From contig CAJQUW010007778.1 of NCBI GenBank assembly GCA_907163375.1, positions 30,001 to 94,000 of the forward strand: a DNA stretch of 64,000 bases, read 5' to 3'. Under the pieces are notes generated by a model. It had not been told where the DNA came from. It worked only from the letters and a program-made list of their open reading frames with translations, and did not search any database. Positions 18,727 through 31,139 of the stretch are shown piece after piece (the first letter of the stretch is position 1; each line of letters starts with the position of its first letter). The translations under genes were made by a program, and so were the position numbers. The stretch comes from Prostheceraeus crozeri (lineage: Eukaryota > Platyhelminthes > Polycladida > Euryleptidae).

Positions 18727-20469
18727 ATGTCAAAGAAATTCAAGACAATTGAAAGCAATGTTACCGGCAGAGTTCGCTGGTTTAACGCCAGTGGAGGATT
18801 TGGGCAAATTCATTTTGCCCAGTATGGAGATGTTCATGTTGACCATTCTCGCATATTGAGTCCTGTTAATCCAAATGGTAACAATTTCCTATCACCGTCG
18901 CAATCCGTTACTAGTGATATCTTGTGTGGTCCTAAAGGTCTGCTCGCTGACAACGTTGTGGCTCTAGAACTGTCGGAAAATGAAGATGGTCAGTCGTCGA
19001 ATTTAACAACTATTGAGTTGGATCTTCGAGGTGAAGTTACCGAATTCGATCGTAAAAGCGGTGAAGGATGTCTGCATGTCAGGCAATATGGAAAACTGAC
19101 TTGTCATCGCAACAACATCGTCGCATCAAGGAGGGAAAAGTATCTCCAACGCGGTCAGATTGTTAAATGTGACATTAGTCGTGACACGAATGGTGTACTT
19201 CTGGCAACTAACATCCACAATATTTGTGAGGCTCCGTCGAATGAGTCGGCAAACTTAAAACGAAACGTCGAACACTCAGCAGAAGATCGCAGAGCTCCTC
19301 ACGTGAAGCCAAATCCTGAGGGAATTTTCGCTGAAAATCAACGTGGTGAAGTAACCTTTTATGATAAAGACAAGGGATTTGGGTTTTTGCGGGTACAAGG
19401 CATCGGATCAGCATATGTCAATCGAAATGAATTGTTAAACGTTGATTGCCTTCAACCTAAGCAAATTGTGAAATGCGACTTAGAACATGGCCCAAAATCT
19501 AATGTCGCTAAGAATGTCAGAATCATGTCTTCATCAGAAAGGGAAGTGAGAGATAATTCTAAACCTATGCAAGTTAATAAAGCAAAACCTAGAAATGATT
19601 CGACTCCATCAAACGTTCAACAAAATACATTGCCTCCCCGAATGCAACAAATAACAAAAGGCGCTACTCAAAGAAACCCAGTACCGCATCTACTCAACCA
19701 ACCTGTCGATAATCGACTTTGTAAGCAAATAGAAACACTGTATATTGGACAGAACCCGGTGTCAAATGCAATCGGCACGATGCCTCAATTGATGAATATA
19801 CCTGGATTACAATTTGGTCAGGATCCTCCCGCAAACTATGGAATCCAAGTGCTTAGTATGACAAAGACACAATTAGTTGAGAAAAAGAAAATTGAAACCG
19901 GAAGAAATGTTCAAGAACAAAAAGAATGTAGCATAAAGCAACTCCCAAAGGAGACAAAACAGATAGCTAAACCGTCAAAGCAAGATGTCAAGAAAGGGAA
20001 GAAGAAACAACTGAAAACTTCCCCAGAAAGTGAAGACAATGAAGAAACTGATAATGCGTCGGCACGTCAACCAAGCGATATTAACCCATCTGCACAATCA
20101 TCCTTAGAAAAACAGGGCATCAAAAATAGAAAGAAGAAACAACTGAAAACGTCCCCAGAAAGTGAAGACAATGAAGAAACTGATAATGCGTCGGCACGTC
20201 AACCAAGCGATATTAACCCATCTGCACAATCATCCTTAGAAAAGCAAGATGTGGACAAAAAGGTAAATGATTCGGCGGGAAACAAGCTTATTTGTCAGAT
20301 CTGTAAGGATTGTTTAGTTGATCCAGTTACTGTTCCCTGTGAACACCTCTTCTGTCGTGAATGCATCAGTGAATGGATCTCCGTTCATCCTTCGTGCCCT
20401 GTCGATGGACAGGCCATAAGCAGAAAGTCAGTGAAGACGGCTCCTTCCATCATTCTCAAACTGGTGTAG
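18727..20469 (+). CDS. Triple cold-shock-like domain protein with C-terminal RING finger (580 aa)
   Basis: Start ATG 18,727; an in-frame TGA at 18,703 rules out an earlier start. Single intact exon. Domain 1 (about residues 14-100) has GRVRWFNASGGFGQIHF and DVHVDHSRI, the RNP1/RNP2 pattern of cold-shock domains. Domain 2 (about 101-168, LRGEVTEFDRKSGEG) is diverged. Domain 3 (about 208-270) has RGEVTFYDKDKGFGFLRV. A low-complexity linker includes a 44-residue tandem duplication. The RING finger is C523-C526-C538-H540-C543-C546-C557-D560, ending CPVDGQ…PSIILKLV, like the NRDP1/RNF41 type. Predicted role: an RNA-binding E3 ubiquitin ligase in the cytoplasm (inference from domains). No introns, so it may be a retrogene or a lineage-specific gene. 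Confidence 0.85.
   Translation: MSKKFKTIESNVTGRVRWFNASGGFGQIHFAQYGDVHVDHSRILSPVNPNGNNFLSPSQSVTSDILCGPKGLLADNVVALELSENEDGQSSNLTTIELDLRGEVTEFDRKSGEGCLHVRQYGKLTCHRNNIVASRREKYLQRGQIVKCDISRDTNGVLLATNIHNICEAPSNESANLKRNVEHSAEDRRAPHVKPNPEGIFAENQRGEVTFYDKDKGFGFLRVQGIGSAYVNRNELLNVDCLQPKQIVKCDLEHGPKSNVAKNVRIMSSSEREVRDNSKPMQVNKAKPRNDSTPSNVQQNTLPPRMQQITKGATQRNPVPHLLNQPVDNRLCKQIETLYIGQNPVSNAIGTMPQLMNIPGLQFGQDPPANYGIQVLSMTKTQLVEKKKIETGRNVQEQKECSIKQLPKETKQIAKPSKQDVKKGKKKQLKTSPESEDNEETDNASARQPSDINPSAQSSLEKQGIKNRKKKQLKTSPESEDNEETDNASARQPSDINPSAQSSLEKQDVDKKVNDSAGNKLICQICKDCLVDPVTVPCEHLFCRECISEWISVHPSCPVDGQAISRKSVKTAPSIILKLV
20001..20264 (+). repeat. 132-bp in-frame tandem duplication in the linker
   Basis: Two nearly identical 132-bp units (20,001 and 20,133) encode a 44-aa acidic/Lys-rich segment (KKQLKTSPESEDNEE… ) twice. 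The very high identity implies a recent event. Confidence 0.85.
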
Positions 20470-21650
20470 TACACGCTTAAAATCCGCAATAGATCTTCTT
20501 TAGACAGATATGAAAATGGGGGGAGACAACCTATAAGTACCATTGTCAGTACATAAAATTAATGTTTCCATGCACTAGTTTAACCTCGATTTTGGATAAT
20601 ATTTCGCTGTCATTATGGGATTACAAAAGTAAAAATTTAAATGCAATTTATCATAATTTTTCACTTATCATTTCATGGCGTGCGTATTCGACTTGTCTTA
20701 ACAAATCGGAATAATCTCGATTCCCTTCGAAATTCGAAGCTTTAAGAGTACAAATTGAAATCATAGATAAAAAATATTTTACTTGTTGATTGGATTTTAA
20801 TTTTCTTTTCGCAGTCTCATAATGACGCTGATCAAAATGTTTTTTTCGAAAGGTAATCGCGGCATGTCATTTTTATTCGTGAAGTAATCTCTTAAATTTG
20901 TTGATTTGTGTAACATTTTCAGTGAAGAAATTTTCTCATTCATGTTTTACGCTTTTCTCTTTTTACTTTTTAATGGTGTTCATTGAAAGTAGGCCAATAC
21001 AACTACAGCCTTTAAAAAGGTTAAACTTAACTTACAGTTTCAGGCAAATGTTATATAGAACTCAATAATTCTACATCAAGAGTTGTCAAAAAGTACAGCA
21101 AACTTGAAAGAATGGTGATGAGATGTGCTTTAGTAACATATATATTCGAAACTAGCGTATAGGCCCAAATGCTTGACTAAAATAATTTCAAGATTTCCTT
21201 TTTGAATAGAAAAAAGCCTACGAATGCGATCAATTACTATTCTTTGGAATCAACACCGTTTCAAAAATAATTGCACAAAAAAGTCAACCCATTTTCAAAT
21301 GTCATTTTCGTGTTGAAGTCCTGGTTCAATTTTGATAAATGATGTGCCATCTGAGACCTATGTTCCATAGATAATTTTTGCATATATTTCACTTTCATAT
21401 GCGGTCAGTAGGACCCACGAAAAAAACGTTTTCTTTGATGCAGGATTTCAACATGAAGACGACTTAATATTTTATGAAAGTTGACAAACCGCATGAGCCA
21501 TCATTCAGCTTCATCAAGGTTTTAGGATTCGCTGAATGTACAAAAAGATGCAATACAAATGTTTTACCGAAAAATGTTGCTCAAAAAGTGTGACATGATT
21601 TTTCTATAATGAAGATACTCAAATTCAATAAACTTAAAATCACTGAAAAC
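20470..21650. other. 3' flank, no gene seen
   Basis: Presumably includes the 3' UTR of the cold-shock/RING gene; no exact AATAAA was noted close to the stop. Otherwise AT-rich. Confidence 0.4.
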
Positions 21651-21898
21651 TACACTGTAAACTCTACATCGTTGAAAACAGCTAAAATAACCGCTAAACT
21701 TCACAGAAAATATCCTCAAATGTATGTTGGAGTGATGACGTCACAACATGAGTGATGACGAACAGTAAAAATCCGTTCATATCAGATAAAACAGCGTTTG
21801 TTTTTACGGATATTTACAGTTCTGTTTACAGCCTGTAAAAAAACCGTGAAACTAATTTTTGCTGTTAATTTTAACGGATATTTGCAGTTTACAGTGTA
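21651..21898. mobile_element. MITE with TACACTGTAAACT ends
   Basis: Inverted ends TACACTGTAAACT and AGTTTACAGTGTA, about 248 bp apart, consistent with TA target duplication. The interior has related inverted words (CCGTTAAAATTAACAGC-like). No ORF. Confidence 0.6.
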
Positions 21899-22838
21899 TT
21901 TAATGCTTTCAATAGGCAGAGCAGTTAGGTTTATGTCTGGTCAGTTGTGGTCAGCAGACTGAGGACCTACAAGTACGGACTTTTGGTTAATTCATTCACC
22001 GTTAATTGCCTACAGACGAACCTTCACAATACAAAAAAGTAAGATTATAACCGTAATTGAATATCAGACTCGTGTAAAACATTCAGATGATGTAATTTTT
22101 TTCGAATTCCGACAACACTTGTTTGTACAATTTTGCTCAATTTACACTGTCTAATTCTACACTACTTTCGCGTTAACGATGCTTTTAGCGGTCAACCGTA
22201 GGCATTCAAATCCCGAGATTAAGGTCTAATCCCAGGATTGGAGGATCAAAATCCCGGGATCGATGAATGCACAGTATAGCTGTATTTAGTCTGAAGTAAG
22301 ACAAATTGGCAAAGATTAAACCAGAAATCCATACGCAATAGAAATAGGCTCTTCACACTTCAATATGGTTAAGAGTACGATTTCAACAATACATTGATGT
22401 GGTCTTTTGAATAAAGGTCGAGACTTAAATTTCAGCTTGTGACTTGCCGAAGCTAACAGTATTTGAAAGCATGACCAATTTGAAGATGAGCATTGGCGAA
22501 GTCCTTCACAATACCGGTATTAGGAATCGGGCTAATATCTACGATCGAGCGAGCTATCTTTAGGAGGCAAATTGTTCACTAAACCACAGTTTTTGCTTAT
22601 ACATCATTAGCCTCTGATTAACTCAATCCCGGGATAAAACTCAATCTGGAAGAATTATTCTCATTGTTATTCATAGCATTAGCCTATATACACGTAGCAA
22701 TTGCGGCAAAAAAGCATAGTAAAGATTCTTCAATCGTGAAATCCCGAGCTTGTGATTTTGGAATCTCAATGTGCTGTGCAATGCATTGAGGAAATAGTTG
22801 CGATTCTGATTATCTTGCATTTTTACTTGAAGCTACAT

Positions 22839-23864
22839 CCCTGTGGGAACGAATCTTGCGAAAAACTGGCGAATGTCAGCTGCAGAATATCATGCTAAAG
22901 TTCAGTCATATTTGCGGGATATTCGCTGGCGAAGTTCGCCGGCGACAATTCGCGCTCTATATGTCACCTTTTACTTTTGACTTTCTCTCTTGTTTTCTTT
23001 AGTAATCCGCCTCTACAGTCGAGGCTCTATTCTCTCCCTCACCTCCTCACTATCCCTCACATATGGCTAATCTATCTAAGATGTAAGTGCAGACTATCAT
23101 TCTTGATAATGATAAGAATATAGAGAATCCGCATATATCAGTTTTCATAACATCTCTTGACATTCAATAATTTACAACAATGACAAATATTTGAACAATA
23201 TCCTAGTATTTACTGCGACATTTATGGAAGACAAATACTTTTTTAGTTTAAGCCTTCGTGAATTAAAAAAAGATCCCTTTATCAGATCAGACTGAGTATA
23301 CAACATATTTTCATGTGAAGGTAATATACGAACATTACTACTTACCACTAATTAGTTGCTACAATATCCACGATTTCGCCGGTTGGCGAAAAATCAGCTC
23401 GCATTAGTAAACAAATATCTACCAGCTAATTATATCAACTTTTTCGCCACCTGTCGCTTTTTTAATTTACACATGTTTTTGGATAAATGATGACCATTTT
23501 CACATGCGGAGATATTTTTTACACGAAAATGAACCTTTAAAAATAAAAAATTTTCCCACCAAATCGCGCTAACCTCGCCTAGATATCTTTGATATTACAA
23601 GATGCGTTCCCACGGTAAAATCCACAGCTCGCATTAGTAAACCAAATATCTAAACCAGCTAATATACCAAAACTTTTTTTCGCCCACCTGTCGTTTTTTA
23701 ATTTTACACAATGTTTTTGGATAAAAGATGACCATTTTTCACAATGCGGGAGATAGATTTTATACACGAAAAATGAAACCTTTAAAAAAAAAAAACAAAT
23801 TATCCACCAAATCGCTACCTCGCCAGATAATCTGTTGATATTAGCAAGATGCGTTCCCACAGGG
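22839..23864. mobile_element. Nested TIR element, about 1.03 kb
   Basis: The left end CCCTGTGGGAACGAATCTTGC is matched in reverse complement by GCAAGATGCGTTCCCACAGGG on the right. The interior has GGCGAA/TTCGCC words. It contains the duplication at 23,395-23,864. Confidence 0.55.
23395..23864. repeat. 230-bp tandem duplication with many single-base indels
   Basis: Copy 1 starts at 23,395 and copy 2 at 23,625, both with CAGCTCGCATTAGTAAAC. Differences are mostly 1-base insertions in short homopolymers. Confidence 0.75.
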
Positions 23865-23965
23865 ATCTGGCATGTTTAGACTAATATTTTGTCAATCTCG
23901 GTCCCGGGTCAGAGCTTGCAATCCCGAATCCCGGGATCAAGAAAAGTCGGGATTTTGTAGGCAGA

Positions 23966-24667
23966 TTCTGACCCCGAGTCTTCACTCAAGCAATCCCGAA
24001 GGCCGAATCTAAGGAAATTGCAGATTGAAAGTGCAAAAATCAGGAAATCGAAACTGTTCCCAGTCACTCTCAACGTTGCCGTTATCAATTTGTGCTTAAA
24101 GCGGAATAAACTTTAAGTCGACTTGTCAATTGCGATGTTGTCAGTGAACCGACTTTTGGCAATTCTGATTATCTGCTATTCCCGCATCCCGTTATCCCAT
24201 GTTATTAACGTACACATGTGTTTTGTCATAGCATATTTACTATTCTGCTCAATCTCAACCCTGTAGGCTACATATGATTAGAAAACACGAATGGCCTAAG
24301 CATATAGGCCTAATCATACATGCAAGTATATTGATATAACTGTCATACATAGGCTGCAATATTGAATTAGTAATTCAAACAAAAAGATCGAAAAGTATTG
24401 AAAAATCGATTCGGTTTCCATTAGCAAAGCTGTAAAATATCTGTAAATTACTACGAAAATATCAGCTAGATTAATAAATTAATCCTGGTAGTTCGGGATT
24501 TGCACAAACCGACGGAAGCTTCTAAATACGGCATAACAATAAGCTTTGAATACAAAGCATGTATGTATGTTCTTTTTCTTATTATCACGCTTAAAAATGT
24601 AGACAAATAAAGATGATTACATGATATGAAGCTTGAAATTATAGAGCTGAACATAAAAAAGAAGCAC
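23966..24667. other. No gene seen
   Basis: More ATCCCG words near 23,990 and 24,180; nothing else. Confidence 0.35.
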
Positions 24668-25807
24668 CTAAATTTCTCTGAAATTCAATCGATTCTCATG
24701 TCTTCCAGTCGTGTCGCACATCAACATATACCATACATCATCCGGGATCTCGCATTCTCAGCTTTAAAATGAGCCATGATAGACTTGCATCAGTTATTGC
24801 ATTTGTTGAGGAGTGCTCAAAATATGGAAAATCACTCAAATTACAAATTACAATTTTTCAATGAAAAAGCATTTGAGTGTAATGATTATTCAGGCACAGG
24901 GAGAACCAGCATTTTCTGAGCTCTCATTTGATATACCGGTTATCAAAAGTAAACTAAATAAAATTAGTGATATCGTGAAGATATCAAAAAATCATTACTC
25001 TTTAATTGGCTAAAAATGTTGTGAGAAAAAAATTGAGAACTCACACTTTTTCATCAAAAGTGTTTATGTTTGGCATATTCAGAATCCTTGCGATGTAAGG
25101 AGTGCGAATATGTAAATTTCATTGTGATAAGTTCAATAGTTCTTTTTCATACTTCTTCAACATTTTTTGTCATTACCGCTAAAGTAGGCTATACACAAAC
25201 ATATAAGGCAAACAATCTGCAGTCACTGTGAGAGAACAAAGACATGCCTTCGCTAAATATTTTGTTTTGAACCATAGTTCACCTTATACATGTTGCATTA
25301 CACACATACATGTTGTTTGTATACTTGAACGGTAATGAGAACATATGAATGGTTTGAACAAGAACTATTGAACATATCTGAATAAAACTTACATATTCAC
25401 ATTCTCTGCAGCGCAAGGATTCTGAAAATACCAAACATGAACACTTTCGATGAATTTTCTCACAACATTTTCAGCCAAAAGAGTAATGATTTTTTGATAA
25501 CTTCACGATGTAACAATTATTTTCCTAATCTACGGATTTTTATGACCGGTTCATCAAAGGAGAGCTCAGAAAATTCTCGTTCTCCCTGTGCCTGAATAAT
25601 TATCATACTCACAAGCTTTCTCATTTAAAAAATAGCAATCTGAGTAATTCATATTTTTAACAGTGTCTCAGCAAATGCAATAACGGATACAAGTATATCA
25701 TGGCTCCTTTTGAAGCTGAGAATGTAAGCTCTCCGATGATGTATGGCACGTTGATGTGCGACACGAGTGGAAGACATGGGAATCGATTGAATTTCTGCAA
25801 AATTTAG
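24668..25807. mobile_element. 1.14-kb palindromic (fold-back) element
   Basis: The left arm (about 24,668-25,143) and right arm (about 25,358-25,807) are imperfect reverse complements over about 450 bp, with a spacer of about 215 bp. For example TCTTCCAGTCGTGTCGCACA on the left faces TGTGCGACACGAGTGGAAGA on the right. No coding sequence. Confidence 0.75.
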
Positions 25808-27050
25808 AGAGTCCATTTTTTATAGTCACGCGCTAACAAATTTATAACTGTTATTTCTATTGTGTTAGAAAAATCTTGACAAAATCACGTAGAAAAAATA
25901 TAATGCACTGCATTATCTGCGCTGTCCATTAATTGTTTGCTACTTGCACAAAAATTTGTGGACAAACGCCAAAAGTATAAATGCTGTCTGAAACGAACTA
26001 ATTTTCCACTGAAATATATTGCTGACACCTATTCGAAGTTTCAAATGCCTATTCTGACGAAGTCAGTTTTGCTACAATGACCGAAAGGGGAACGTCTACA
26101 ATATTTACATTGAGGTTTTTGTAAAACAGTAGTGCAAAATTAGAATGTAAAAATTAAAAATAAATGTAAAACAGTAGCTATTTAGCCTGCGTAAAAATTC
26201 AATCTCTACATCAATGTCGGAAATTCCTATTAAAGGCCTATATAATATCATATTTCTTGAAGAAAATTTATGTGGGGAGAAATGGAACACAAATATTCTT
26301 CAGGAATCTTCATCTAAATCCACACGCTGCCTTAGAAACAAGTTATCAGTGTCAAAATTATCTATTGCCGAAGCCTTATCTATTTGGGCATAGAAGCAAA
26401 CATCCAATTATTATTTAGTTATGATTGATAACCGCTGCGGCTTAAGGCGCACTTCACAAAAGCAAAGCCTCAATGTTTTAATATTCTTCTGAAGGGGAAA
26501 ACAAAAAGCACGTGGCAAATTGCAACAACGTGTAGTGTGACTATCTTTAGAAAGAGCAAAATATCATAATTAAAGACAATAATCACAATTAACCTTATAA
26601 GATGTGAATGGGTCCACATTACTATTCAGCTTTAAGAAATGAAGCACTAATCTAGTGAATCATAAAATCATACCGATGGAATTTGAATTAAGAACTTGAA
26701 ATTTCATCCAAAATGAACAAGACCCCAACTTTCTATGAAGATTTGCATTAAAATACGGTCAATGAAATTTCCTTGATAATCAGCTTAATTTCAGCTTATA
26801 ATAATAATAAATTCCTTATTTACTGAGGATGACATTGGTAGCATGAGCTAATGGTCCTCATACCGAAATTAGAAGTTTGGAGGTTCAATAAAAAGCAATT
26901 ATAAAGTCAAAAGTTTTCAAAAAAGTTATCCAAGTAACGGCGCTTAAAACATGCAACAGAATACCTATAGGACACAAGATAGCTCCAGACCACGAACCAA
27001 AACTGTCATCCTCCTCAATTTTGTCTTCACTTAGGGAATCTGTAGCGTGA
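25808..27050. other. No gene seen
   Basis: AT-rich. A short (ATA)n run near 26,800 may be the tail of the LINE fragment that follows. Confidence 0.35.
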
Positions 27051-27059
27051 CAGACCGAT

Positions 27060-27400
27060 TAACCTTATCCTGTCTCTTTCCAGTAAAAAGTTGCTGAAGT
27101 TACAGTGGTGCATGGGAATTGAACGCTTTGTAGGCTATTATTAGGTGTTTGAATTTCATTCGATCATCTATTGACATAATTCGTAAGTCCTTGTATAGTT
27201 GTCTGGAGCTTTCTCGTCGAGGACGGTCAAGCATAACACGCAGAGCCAATTTCTGAAGCCTGTGAACGCACTGCAATGAGCAAGAGGAGCCCCACACGGA
27301 AAGACAAAAATCATAGCAAGACTGTTTGTAAGCCGTAAAGTCAATTATGGTACTACCTGTTAGTAAATATTCACTCCCTTTGATATCTATCTAATAAATT
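27060..27400 (-). pseudogene. LINE ORF2 C-terminal fragment
   Basis: The minus strand reads STIIDFTAYKQSCYDFCL (upstream of the apparent start), then VWGSSCSLQCVHRLQKLALR, RESSRQLYKDLRIMSIDDR and FKHLIIAYKAF. This is the standard post-thumb region of Jockey/CR1-type LINE reverse transcriptases. No catalytic domain remains. Confidence 0.7.
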
Positions 27401-27705
27401 GCTTACTACTTATATAGTGGGTCCACGTCACTAGCATATTAACACTTTTGTGGGATAAATTTCATAAATAAGAACTCCTATGGCCTAAATGCTTCGTCTG
27501 AAAACATCTCTATACGTACATCTGTAGACTTTTTATCTCGCTATCGCTGCAAAATGGAATTTACAATGTGAATACAATCCCTCATCTTTCGGCATGACAA
27601 TGAATTTATGAATTCAAATTAACATAGAGAAGCAGTTTTAGAATCAAACACAACATAGGCTATTGTCAAGTTGATTTAGTTCTGAAATTTGAGCTTTTGA
27701 CACAG

Positions 27706-30483
27706 TTATCTTTGTGCACGGATGTCAAACACTGTCCGACCGTCAGCAAGAAATACCTGACTATCTACCCATCCCCATTCTGGATTTCCAGCTGCCTTTG
27801 CACTAAATCGACGGCCTTTTGTATCACAAAATTCCCTCATTTGATCGGACTGTGGCAATTCGTCATTAATAAGGCTGGTAACCAACGCCACATCATCTTC
27901 ATTGACTTTGGACTCCAACACGTCTATCGCTCCAATCTTTCCTGAAAATTCAGGTGTTGATGTAAAGGCTGGCTGAATAGCATTCACAAGTGTTTTGAAA
28001 GGTTGAAAGCCTACACCAAGATCCGGTACAGTCAATTTAACATGAGGCGTCGACGACCAAGGATATTTTCCACTGTAAGTTACCATTGGGTTTGAAGTGT
28101 TTACACCAAACTGACTCGGAGCATAAGACACTAAAAGTTTCACAGATCCTACAACGATGAAAAGGAATTAAAGTTAATTTAATAACATACTCATGGATAT
28201 ACTTTTGGAGAACTTTCATGTCAACCAGCATGAATTTTCTAATATAGTATAAATTGCAAAGCTTAATAATATACTTATCAATTAACTTGCTGTCGGTGAA
28301 GAAATTCACAATAAAGCTTTAATATGACCACGACCACATGGACGATAACTATTTTAGCTTTCTTAATTAATGGATTAAGATGTACTCGCAAGTAAGCTCA
28401 AAAGAAACAGTGAGTAGTTACATATAATTTGTCATCAAAAACTTCCTATTCATTGATTTTGCAGATGAGTTGCATGGATGAATCTGACACGTCTATCATC
28501 ATTTTATCATTGCCCTTGATAGGTACAAAGACATAAGGGGCCGTGCAACGATTATTTTATCGCCAAAAATTCACCTAAGAAATCAAATATTGTGAATACG
28601 TCTGAAAATTAGCGAAAAAATAAGTGATGAATATACTCAAGCAACATCACTGAAAATTGCTGAATACATCGAAATACTTTTTAAAAAATCTTTGAAAGGC
28701 ATGATTGAGGAGAACGATGAGCAGTTGTAGAGAGAAAGAGACTCAAATTTTTTCATCAACTGCATGTTTTCGAAGGCGTTGGCTTTGCTAACTTGTCTTT
28801 TACATGTAATGTTCTTTTTAGCTTCATTATAGATAGCCCTTTATTAGATTTAAGCAATTTGTTATATACGGACTGTAGGCCCCTATGCAGTATTCACTTT
28901 TAGTTAAACTTGGGCCCGAATCAAATTTGAAGTGGCTCTGCTTCTATATACGTGCATGTTCAGACTATATATGTTTGACAGAAAAGGTTTAGGCCTATTA
29001 GAAGCTAATTGCAAGACAAATCATATTTAATGTGGCAGTTTCACAAACGCACACTTTTATTGATATTGAATGAATCGTTTTTCCATATAATTACAGTTTG
29101 CTCAACATCAAGTTCTTTGAAATTGAATTTGAATGTAAAAATATGTAAAATAAGAATTCAAATTCATTTTATTTGCTTATTAATCACAGGAATGCTTTGT
29201 TCAAAATACTTTATTCGTGTATTAAATCTCAATTGGTGCTAGGTAGCAACTGCGAGACAGATTTCAGCCTGTTGGGTCGCATCAGCCGTGAACAGGTTCG
29301 AACCATCAGCGACGTTGGAGCAATGGAAAATGAAAGCGCACCCACTAACCACAAGTCCACTAGACCATCTGTGTGAAGTAGCCAGCAAGGGACTGCTTAA
29401 TTGCAGGCACATGTAAGGCAGATTGCATCTGCAATCACGTAATATTTAGCTCATGCGATATTAAGACGAATCACACAGATGCAATTCTGATGCATACATG
29501 TATTTCAACAAGTGACCGCTTTCAACAGATGATTCGGTGGTCTGTTGCTAGAGGATGCTTGTATGTCCAGCAGCTGCTTCAGCTCTTTACCTGCCTTGTG
29601 TTTTTTGACAGTTTTGCAAGACAGATGTCAGTGGGTGTGGAAGAAAGTAGATTTTTTTTATTAAATCAAAATGCGACATGGTTGAAAAAAATCGAATAAT
29701 CCTGGAGGCGGAAGAATACGAACAAATACCCTAGCGGAATTTCTTGGTATGGTTTAGAATAGATGATCTAAAGTCTAAAGTGTGCATAAATACAATTGGT
29801 GTCTAGTCGGCCCAACTTTTAAGAAGAAGGGAGAAATAAATCAAAACTAAAAATCAATTTTTGTTTCTATAAACTAAAGACGAGAGCTCAGCATGAAGCA
29901 CGATGAGATGCTAACCGAAATTACAAATGAAAATAACCACAAAAAGAAGAAGCATCAGAGGCAGATGAAAATTAGTGACTAAGACAGTGATTCATAACAA
30001 AATTTTCCAATGCATCCGCCATGGCATCCGCATCCAACAAATGATTGAGATTATTTGAGATTATTGAGATTATTGATATTTGCATCCTCATATTTTTTTC
30101 CAAAAGAGTGCTCTCATTTGTCATCAATGTCATCCCAGAATATGTATGATGATACCTTTTTCCTTATTGAAATTCTTATGCAATATGTTTTACATCTTTC
30201 TATACTTTACACTCACCCACTTTGTTTCCGATCGACTTCCACTCCATCCTATGAATTCCGATGCAATGCGCTTCCTGATTGCCATTTTTCATTTTCAGTC
30301 TCTAGGAATTCATTTCGTAGTAACCTGTTTCCCTTTGTGAGAGTAATAATTTGGCTTGAACTCCACACCTTTATTGGTAAACTTTTTATCTTTCTTTAAG
30401 ACATCACCGAGAATATAGCTGTTGCTATCCTGCACCGCACTGCATGCCAACATGATGCTGGCAAATAACACCGAAAATTGCAT
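27706..30483 (-). CDS. Probable two-exon gene for a small secreted protein
   Basis: Exon 1 (30,483-30,369) opens at an ATG and encodes a signal-peptide-like start (MQFSVLFASIMLACSAVQDS). A donor AAAG|GTGTGG leaves phase 1. The last exon begins at 28,148 after CCTTTTCATCGTTGTAG, is also phase 1, and stays open for 147 codons to TAA at 27,706. The joined product would be about 187 aa. The last exon includes KLTVPDLGVG and NPEWGWVDSQVFLADGRTVF. I do not recognise the family. The intron would be 2.2 kb and hold a SINE-like sequence. The exon pairing rests only on matching phase, so there could be further exons or a different donor. Confidence 0.45.
29283..29376 (-). repeat. tRNA-like (SINE head) sequence
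   Basis: On the minus strand, GTGGTTAGTGGGTGC resembles a Pol III A box and GGTTCGAACC (29,295-29,304) is a B box, about 35 bp apart. No tRNA cloverleaf is intact, so a tRNA-derived SINE fragment is likely. Confidence 0.45.
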
Positions 30484-31139
30484 TCTAAAATAAAAAAATC
30501 AATAATGGAAATTAGTTGATCATGTTTACTTTTGTCGCTCACAGGCACATGTATTAATCATAAATATATGAAATTAAACTGCTGTTAAAATTTTGAAATA
30601 GTTAAAGAAAAAGGCAGAATTGAAATTGATTGATTTTCAAGGATCTGATAAGTATATAAAATCGAATGATGTATTTGCAAATTCAAGAATATTTGGCCTG
30701 AATTGAAAGGTAAATTGATCATTCAATTAAATGTATTTATGCATTGTATAAAAGTTAGCGCACAATTTTACAAGCATTCTATCACTTTGTAAATGGGAAG
30801 ATATCCTCATCATGATCATTTTATTGGACCAATTATATAGCCGTTGGCAAGGTGAATACAGAGTGTAGAAGTGTCCATAGTTATACAAATACGCATAGCG
30901 TTAGAACTATACAACAGATTCACGATGCAAATGTAGGAGTAAGATAACAAATTAAGCGAAAACAGTGATCATGAAATTTTCAGTACAGTTCAAGTAAGCA
31001 AACAGGAACACAAAAATTGGAGTAGTGGGAATGTAAATAGACACTTTACGTTTTTAGTGTGAGTAAAAATTATTTTATTAAATTATTATTTAGTGTGCGG
31101 TAAAATACGAAAGCATGTGGAAGATGATAGATGTAAGAT
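30484..31139. other. No gene seen
   Basis: AT-rich upstream flank of the putative secreted-protein gene. Confidence 0.35.

Larger units (their letters stand above)
22199..23965. mobile_element. Decayed hAT-like sequence with ATCCCGGGAT words, interrupted by another element
   Basis: AATCCCGAGATT, AATCCCAGGATT and ATCCCGGGATC at 22,208-22,262 face ATCCCGGGATCAAGAAAAGTC and GGGATTTTG at 23,925-23,958 in inverted order. They resemble the ends of the element at 17,223-18,141. No matching target duplication was found. Confidence 0.4.

Noticed and set aside
17223-23965. One large hAT element enclosing the cold-shock/RING gene
   Set aside because: The left end pairs better with 18,141, where a near-matching target duplication exists; the far right end has no matching flank.
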